This document shows, piece after piece, positions 57,307 through 64,000 of a stretch of DNA of 64,000 nt. The DNA comes from Gnetum montanum (Eukaryota; Streptophyta; Gnetopsida; Gnetales; Gnetaceae). The translations under genes were made by a program, and so were the position numbers. The stretch lies in NCBI GenBank assembly GCA_015680685.1, contig MNCI01007655.1, positions 59,481-123,480 on the forward strand. Direction: 5' to 3'. How positions within the stretch are numbered: position 1 is the stretch's first letter; every line of letters starts with the position of its first letter. The notes below the pieces were generated by a model, which did no database searches, was not told the origin of the DNA, and saw only the letters and a list, made by a program, of their open reading frames with translations.

Positions 57307-57466
57307 AAATTTATAAGGGTGCAGGATGGTATGGCTAAAACTAGACCAATCAAGATATATGGGAAGAGGTAGCATTCTCCTTGGGAGCACCACATGGTGC
57401 TCTTATGATAGTGATCTCCATGGGTGCACCTTGCATAGCTACGCTAGCATGAATGCTCTCACAAGA
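57307..57466 (+). promoter_or_regulatory. IGS module 2 (spacer-promoter-like)
   Basis: Same layout as module 1; the box is GATATATGGGAAGAGG at 57,354-57,369. Only two 29-bp units separate it from module 1. Confidence 0.5.
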
Positions 57467-59082
57467 CCAAATGTTGGCCGAATGGACCCTCATGACCAAG
57501 CATTGGCCAAAGGAACCCTCGTGACCAAATGTTGGCTGAATGGACCCTTAGGACCAAGTGTTGGTCCAATGAACCCTCATGACTAGGTGTTGGGAAAATG
57601 GACCCTCATGACCAAGTGTTGATCAAACAAACCCTCATAACCAATGCTTGGCCTAACGGACCCTTATGACCAAGTGTTGGCCCAACAAACCCCTATGACC
57701 AAGTGTTAGGCAAATGGACCCTCGTGAGCAAGTGTTGGCCAAATGGACCCTCACAACCAAGTGTTGGCCAAATGGACCCTCGTGACCAAGTGTTGGTCCA
57801 ACGGAACCTTGTGACCAAGTGTTGGCCCAGTGGACCCTGGAGACTAAGTGTTAGCCAAACAAATCCTCGTGACCAACGGTTGGCCCAATGGACCCTCGCG
57901 ACCAAGTGTTGGCCCAATGGATCCTCATGACCAACTATTGGCCAAATGGACCCTTGTGATGAATTGTACGCAAAACAGATCCCCATGACCAAGTGTTGTA
58001 CAAATAGATTCTCGTGACCAAGTGTTCACCAAATAGGACCCTCATGAACAAGTGTTGGTCCAACAAACCCTCCTGACCAAGTGTTGGCCGAATGGACCCT
58101 TGGGACCAAGTGTTGGCCAAATAGACCCTCGTGACCAACGGTTGGCGCAATGGACTGTCAAGTCCATGTGTTGGCCCAATGGAACCTCGTGATCAAATGT
58201 TGGCCAAATGGACCCTCATGACGAATTGTAGGCAAAACAGACCCTCGTGACTAAGTGTTGGCCAAATAGATCCTCATGACCAAGGGTTGGCCCAATAGAC
58301 CCTCATGACTGAGGGTTGGTCCAATAGACCCTCGTGACCAAGGGTTGGCCAAATAGACCCTCATGACCAAGCGTTGGCCGAATGGACCCTCGTGAGGAAG
58401 TGTTGGCCCAACGAATCCTCTTGACCAACAGTTGCCCCAACAAACCCCCATGACCAAGTGTTGGGAAAATGGACCCTCGTGACCAAGTGTTGACCAAACG
58501 GACCCTCATAATCAAGTGTCTCTCCAATGGATCCTTGTGACCAAGTGTTGGCCCAACAAACTTTTGGCGACCGTTTGGGACGCGACCGCCAACGAGTGTC
58601 CTCGNAACCATTAGGACCAAGTGCTAGCCAAATGGATCCTCATGACTAATGGTTGGCCCAACAAACCCTTGCGACCAAGCGTTGGCCCAATGGACCCTCA
58701 TGACCAAGTGTTTTCCCAACAAACCCTCTTGACCAAGTGTTGGCCAAATGAACCCTTGTGATCAATTCTAGGCCCAACCAACCCTCGTGACCAAGTGTTG
58801 GCCAGAGGGACCCGCACGACTAATGATTGGCCCAACGGACCCTCATGACCAAGTGTTGGCCCAACGGACCCTTGTGATGAACTATTGGCCAAATGGACCC
58901 TCATGACCAAGGGTTGGCCCAACAGATCCTTGTGACTAAGTGTTGTCCAAACGAACCCTCATGACCAAGCATTGGCCAAACCGACCCTCATGACCAGGTG
59001 TTGGCCCAATGAACCCTCATTACCAAGTGTTGGTCAAATGGACCCTCGTGACCAATAGCTAGCCCAACGAACCCTTGTGACC

Positions 59083-59220
59083 AAATTTATATGGGTGCAG
59101 GATGGTATGGCTAAAACTAGCCCAATCAACATATATGAGGAGAGGTAGCATTCTCCCTAGGAGCATCACCGGATGCTCTTGTGAGAGTGCTATTCATGAA
59201 ATCACCTTGCATTGCTGTGC
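59083..59220 (+). promoter_or_regulatory. IGS module 3, shortened
   Basis: The box is mutated (ATATATGAGGAGAGG, 59,131-59,145). The module ends early, joining GCTGTGCTGGCC without the usual ...CTCTCACGAGA end. Confidence 0.45.
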
Positions 59221-59272
59221 TGGCCAAACGGACCCTCGAGATCAAGTGTTAGCTGAACGGACCCTCAAGACC

Positions 59273-59431
59273 AAATTTATAAGGGTGCAAGATGGTATGG
59301 CTGAAACTAGCCCAATCAACATATATGGAGAGAGGTTGCATTCTTCCTCAGAGCATCACATAGTGCTCTGGGGAGAGTGCTCTCCATGGGAGGACCTCGC
59401 ATAGCTGCACTAGCATGAGCACTCTCATGAG
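59273..59431 (+). promoter_or_regulatory. IGS module 4
   Basis: The box is ATATATGGAGAGAGG at 59,321-59,335. Otherwise it is the standard module, closely following module 3. Confidence 0.45.
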
Positions 59432-59840
59432 ACTAAGTGTTGGCCAAATAGACCATCATGACCAAGCGTTGGACGAATGAACCCTCATGACCAAGTGTTA
59501 GCCCAATGGACCCTCATGACCAAGTGTTTGCCAAATGGACATTCATGAGCAATGATTGGCCCAACGGACCCTCATGACCAAGTGCTGGAAAAATGGACCC
59601 TTGTGACTAGGTGTTGGCGCAACGAACCCCCATGACCAAGTGTTGGGAAAATGGACCCTCATGACCAAGTGTTGGCCAAACAGATCCTCATGACCAAGTG
59701 TTGGCCAAACAGACCCTCGTGACCAACAGTTGGCCGAACGGACCCTCATAACCAAGTGTTGGCCAAATGGACCCTCGTGATGAATTGTAGGCAAAATAGA
59801 CCCTCATGACCAATGGTTGGCCCAACGGACCCTCATAACC

Positions 59841-60000
59841 AAATTTAATTGGATGCAAGATGGTTTGGCTAAAATTGGCCCAATCAACATATATAGGGAG
59901 AGGTAGTGTTCTTCCTCGGAGCACTGCACAATGCTCTTGCAAGAGTGCTCTCCATGGGATGACCTTGCATAGCTGCATTGGCATAAGCGCTCTCACGAGA
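59841..60000 (+). promoter_or_regulatory. IGS module 5, exact Pol I-like box
   Basis: It contains TATATAGGG at 59,890-59,898 inside ACATATATAGGGAGAGGTAG. This matches the plant RNA polymerase I consensus TATATA(A/G)GGG exactly and is the best candidate for a spacer promoter in the array. Confidence 0.6.
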
Positions 60001-60930
60001 CCAAGTGTTGGCCAAACAAACTGTCATGACCAAGCATTGGCCAAATGGACCCTCGCAACCAAGTGTTGGCTAAACAGACCCTCATGACCAAGTGTTGGCC
60101 CAATGAACCCTCATGACCAGGTGTTGGCCAAATGGACCCTCGCAACCAAGTGGTGGCCAAACAGACCCTTGTTAGCAATGGTTGATCCAACGAACCCTTG
60201 TGACCAAGTTTTGGCCAAATGGACCCTTGTGATGAATTGTAGGCAAATAGGATCCTTGTAAGCAACAGTTGTCCCAACTGACCCTCATGACCAAGTGTTG
60301 GCCAAACGAACCCTCGTGACAAAGTATTGGCCCAATGGACCCCTATGACCAAGTGTTGGGCAAATGGACCCTTATGACCAAGTGGTGGCCAAATAGACCC
60401 TTGCAACCAAGTGTTGGCCAAACAGACCCTCGTGACCAAGTGTTGGCCCAATGAACCCTTGTGACCAGGAGTTGGCCCAATGGACCCTCATGACCAAGTG
60501 TTGACCCAACAGACCCTCAGGATCAAGTGTTGGCCCAATGGACCCTCGTGACCAACTGTTGGCCAAATGGACCCTTGTGATGAATTGTAGGCAAAACAGA
60601 CCCTTATGAACAATGGTTGGACTAATGGACCCTCATGACCAATGGTTGGCCCAATAGACCCTCGTGACCAAGTGTTGGCCAAATAGACACTCATGACCAA
60701 GGGTTGGCCCAATGAACCCTCGTGACCAAGGGTTGGCCAAATGGACCCTCGTGAGTAAGCGTTGGCTAAATGGACCATCGTGACCAAGTGTTGGCCTAAT
60801 GGACCCTCATGACCAATGGTTGGCCCAACAGACCCTCGTGACCAAGTGTTGGCCAAATGGACCCTCGTGATCAATTATAGGAAAAATAGACCCTTATGAC
60901 CAACGGTTGGCCCAACGGACCCTCGTGAGA

Positions 60931-61090
60931 AAATTTTTAAAGATGCATGATGGTATCCCTAAAACTAGCCCAATCAACATATATGGGGAGAGGTAGCATT
61001 CTACCTTGGAGCATCGCATAGTGCTCTCATGAGAGTGCTCTTCATGGGAGCACCTTGCATAGCTAAGCTGCCACGAGCACTCTCACAAGA
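60931..61090 (+). promoter_or_regulatory. IGS module 6
   Basis: The box is ATATATGGGGAGAGG at 60,979-60,993; standard layout. Confidence 0.5.
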
Positions 61091-62561
61091 CCAAGTGTTG
61101 GCCAAATGAACCCTTATGACCAAGCGTTGGCCAAACGGACCCTTGCAACCAAGTGTTGGTCGAACAGACCCTCATGACCAACTGTTGGCCCAATGAACCC
61201 TTGTGACCAAGTGTTGGCCAAATGGACCCTTGGGACCAAGTGTTGGCCAAATGGATCCTCATGAGCAACGGTTGGCCCAATGGACCCTCATGACCAAGTG
61301 TTGGCCAAACAAACCCTCATGACGAATTGTTGGCCAAATGGACCCTCGCGACTTCGCCAAATGGACCCTCATGACCAAGTGTTTGCCAAATGGACCCTCA
61401 TGACCAAGTGTTGGCCCAACGGACCCTTGTGACTAACAGTTGGCCAAACGGACCCTCGTGACGAATTGTTGGCCAAATGGACCCTCGTGACCAAGTGTTC
61501 ACCAAATGGACCCTCATGACCAAGTGTTTGCCAAACAGACCCTTGTGACCAAGTGTTTGCCAAATGGACCCTCATGACCAAGTGTTAGCCCAACGGTCCC
61601 TTGTAACCAAGTGTTGGCCCAACCCTTAGGACCAAGTGTTGGCCAAACAGACCCTTGTGACTAATAGTTGGCCCAACAAACCCTTAGGACCAAGTGTTGG
61701 CCTAATGGACTATCATGACCAAGTGTTGGCCAACCAGACCCTTTTGATGAATTGTAGGAAAAATGGACCCTTGTGAGCAACGGTTGGCCAAATGGACCCT
61801 CGTGAGCAATGGTTGGACCAACGGACCCTTGTGACCAAGTGTTGGCCAAACGAACCCTTGTGACCAAGTGCTCTCCCAATGAACTTTTGTGACCAAGTGT
61901 TGGGCAAATGGACCCTCATGACCAAATGTTGGCCAAATGGACCCTCATGACCAAGTGTTTCCCCAACAGATCCTTGTGACCAAGTGTTGGCCCAATGAAC
62001 CCTCAAGAACAAGTGTTGGCCAAACAAACCCTCGTGACCAACGGTTGACCCAACAGACCCTCACAACCAAGTGTTGGCCCAATAGACCCTCATGAACAAG
62101 TGTTGGCCAAATGGATCCTTGTGACGAATTGTAGGAAAAATGGACCCTCGTGACCAACAGTTGTCCTAATGAACCCTTAGGAGCAAGTGTTGGCCCAACG
62201 GACCCTTGTGACCAAGTGTTAGCCAAACAGACCCTCGTGACGAAGGGTCGAGCCAACAGATCCTTGTGACCAAGGGTTGGCCATTCGGACCCTTGTAAGC
62301 AAGCGTTGGCCAAATGGACCCCCGTGACTAAGTGTTGGCCCAACAGACCCTCGTGTCCAAGTGTTGGCCAAATGGACCATTGTGACCAATGGTTGGTCCA
62401 ATGGACCCTCGTGACCAACTATTGGCCAAATGGACCCTTGTGATCAAGTGTTGGCCAAACAGACCCTTTTGATCAATTGTAGGAAAAACGGACCCTCATG
62501 ACCAATAGTTGGCCCAACAGATCCTCATGACCAACAGTTGGCCCAACAGACCATTGTAACC

Positions 62562-62721
62562 AAATTTATAAGGGTGCAAGATGGTATGGTTGAAACTGGC
62601 CCAATCAACATATATGGGGAGAGGTAGAGTTCTCCTTAGGAGCATCACATAATGCTCTCATGAGAGTGATCTCCATGGGAGCACCTCACATAGCTATGCT
62701 AGCATGAGCACTCTCACGAGA
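62562..62721 (+). promoter_or_regulatory. IGS module 7
   Basis: The box is ATATATGGGGAGAGG at 62,610-62,624; standard layout. It is 1.6 kb from module 6. Confidence 0.5.
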
Positions 62722-62810
62722 CCAAGTGTTAGCCAAATGGGCTCTCATAACCAAGCGTTGGCCAAATGGAGCCTCATGACCAAGTGTTGGCTGAATGGAC
62801 CGTTGCGACC

Positions 62811-62960
62811 AAATTTATACTGGTGTAGGATGGTATGGCTAACACTAGCCCAATCAACATATATGGGGAGAGGTGGCATTCTCCTTGGGAGCACCACATG
62901 ATGATCTGACGAGAGTGCTCTCCATGGAGCACCTTGCATAGCTGCGCTACCAAGAGTGCT
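62811..62960 (+). promoter_or_regulatory. IGS module 8, merging into the dyad array
   Basis: The box is ATATATGGGGAGAGG at 62,859-62,873. Its right end (GAGAGTGCTCTC) continues directly into the short-period array. Confidence 0.5.
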
Positions 62961-63309
62961 CTCATGAGAGCACCTCATGTAGTGTTTGCAAGAGCACTCT
63001 CTCTGAGAGTGCCTTTTGTTGCACATGTGATGGTGCTCTCTCTATAAGTGTCCTCCTTGAGAGAGCCTTGCATTGTGCATTTGAGAGCATTCTCCATGAG
63101 AGAGCCCTCATTAAGAGCATTCTATTGGAGATAGCTCTTCTTGAGAGTGGCCTCCCTAAAAGCATTCTCCTTGAGAATGCCTTCCTTGAGAGTGTTCTCT
63201 GTGAGAGCGCCCTCCCTGAGCATGCTCAACGTGATTGCGCTCTTTTTGGGAGCACCCTCCATGAGAATGTTCTCCTAGAGAACATTCTCAGTGATAGCAT
63301 TCTCCCCTG
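62961..63309. repeat. Short-period array of dyad-symmetric GAGAG...CTCTC motifs
   Basis: About 20 units of 14-17 bp with the form TGAGAG(T/C)G(C/T)(C/T)CTC(C/T). Each is nearly its own reverse complement (for example GAGAGTGTTCTC, GAGCATGCTC, GAGAACATTCTC). It extends the motif present once or twice in each IGS module. It may be a second class of IGS subrepeat. Confidence 0.75.
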
Positions 63310-64000
63310 TACTGTCTGAAATCGTCGGTCTCCGGTTGGAATGAAACAGAAACCAGGAGATCCCCAGACAAGCACAGAAGATCCTACCTTCGCTTGAGGA
63401 TGAGCTGAAATTAACGAAGGCATAGTACCTTGAGTGGTCCGCACGCAGATCAGAAAAGGATTTCCCTAAACGTACACCGATTTGCTATGCGCTGGGTTAT
63501 ACATAAACGGCGTAACTAATGTAAAACGGAGTGTAAACGTACAGGAACATAAAAAATGATCATACAATAATAAACAAAAAACTGTAACAAATCTTAGCAA
63601 AAGAAATGTGGCAATATTATTGCAGAATAGAAGTTACTATACACCGGTCTGAACGTAGTTGTGGGTCTGACACAAGGCAGACGAAGAGCCCCGGTGGGTG
63701 CGGAGGGATGAAGGTGTGCTGGTTTGACCTGCAAGCATAGCGTGAAGGTCGTATTCTCAGCATGCAAGGTTGAGGTCCAGCGTATAGGTTTTTTTGCTCT
63801 GGTTTCTCAGTGTCTTTGGTTTTCTTTCTTTTTGTCTCTTGTTTACTCTAAAATTGCCACCTAGTCTAGTGAAAAATTGGGATTTTTATACAAGTTTAGA
63901 TGTTAGACTCAGGTCTGAGAGGGGATGATTGGCTGTGGAGTGCTAGACTCTCAGGTCGAGTGACATGTGGTGCGTTGACCGAGTGCGAAAGAATGAAATT
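63310..64000. other. Unassigned sequence at window end
   Basis: There are no tandem repeats and no frame longer than about 70 codons. The change in texture at about 63,310 (ACTGTCTGAAATCGTCGG) is abrupt and CpG-richer than the array, so a different, younger element may begin here. The TG...-like start could be an LTR end, but its partner is outside the window. Confidence 0.4.

Larger units (their letters stand above)
56784..62810 (+). repeat. 29-bp tandem array, probable rDNA intergenic spacer subrepeats
   Basis: The unit starts GACCCTCATGACCAAGTG and ends TTGGCC(A/C)AA(T/C)G, 29 bp in all, with frequent variants (GTGACGAATTGTAGG, CAACGGTTGGCCC). By length, excluding modules, roughly 165-170 copies are present. 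Eight roughly 160-bp modules interrupt it. It follows the 26S pseudogene by 445 bp and shares its decay, so it is read as the IGS of the same unit. ORFs here are artefacts of a 29-bp period. A GC-rich foreign segment lies at 58,560-58,604. Confidence 0.9.

Noticed and set aside
57693-62418. Several 70-157-codon minus-strand ORFs with repeated LANTWSRGS-type peptides
   Set aside because: Direct consequence of a 29-bp stop-poor repeat; no start context, conservation of one frame or codon bias is visible.
56784-62810. CRISPR-like array (29-bp repeats)
   Set aside because: Units are contiguous without spacers, vary widely, and lie next to plant rDNA; this is a minisatellite/IGS array.
56339-64000. 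5S rRNA gene linked in the rDNA spacer (L-type arrangement)
   Set aside because: Looked for the 5S start and internal control region on both strands, since some gymnosperms link 5S to 45S; nothing similar was found.

Overview
This window is repeat-dominated nuclear DNA from a large plant genome. I find no intact host protein-coding gene. It holds Ty3/gypsy LTR retrotransposons with plant-type coding domains and a plant 18S-ITS1-5.8S-ITS2-26S rDNA unit. ITS1 spans about 940 bp, several times the usual angiosperm length, so I favour a gymnosperm (inference). Almost everything is decayed in one style: C-to-T and G-to-A changes, loss of CpG, and Gln, Arg and Trp codons turned into stops. This is what long-term cytosine methylation and deamination leaves behind.

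Left third (1-20,339): Athila-like elements on the minus strand, nested in one another. A1 (2,838-11,811) is bounded by two LTRs and a perfect AAATG target duplication. It sits inside the extra-ORF region of an older relative (A0: 2,160-2,837 and 11,812-12,292). A2 (12,293-19,172) has a 3' LTR, integrase, protease and gag pieces but no reverse transcriptase. A3 (19,173-20,339) is a 3' LTR with a stub of internal sequence. A1 and A2 are internal-deletion derivatives.

Middle (20,341-49,255): two related Tat/Ogre-like elements lie head to head, their 5' LTRs only 42 bp apart. T1 (minus, 20,341-31,151) is truncated at a single N. T2 (plus, 31,194-49,255) is full length at about 18 kb and carries gag, protease, reverse transcriptase, two RNase H domains and integrase. 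A solo A-type LTR is inserted just behind its primer-binding site. Both elements carry, between protease and reverse transcriptase and on the opposite strand, an eight-exon gene with its own TATA-like box, GT-AG introns and AATAAA signal. In T2 the exons sum to exactly 991 codons (ignoring internal stops), and several exon lengths are identical in T1. Exons 2-3 resemble an FCP1/NIF (HAD-type) phosphatase domain whose catalytic aspartates are replaced. This antisense cassette, in the place where Ogre elements have their intron, is the most interesting thing here.

Right third (49,256-64,000): a complete but degenerate 45S rDNA unit directly follows T2's 3' LTR: 18S (49,682-51,494), ITS1, 5.8S, ITS2, 26S (52,898-56,338). 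Next comes a 6-kb array of a 29-bp repeat interrupted by eight copies of a roughly 160-bp module. Each module holds a TATATAGGG/ATATATGGGG-type box resembling the plant RNA polymerase I promoter, so the array reads as the intergenic spacer of the same unit. A short-period array of dyad-symmetric GAGAG...CTCTC motifs closes it, and about 690 bp at the end are unassigned.

The elements do not form a pathway. The window records repeated insertion, deletion and methylation decay, including insertion next to rDNA. Two N gaps (27,172-27,700; 43,267-43,496) and three single Ns (20,340; 31,250; 58,605) limit interpretation. Each single N coincides with a structural break.
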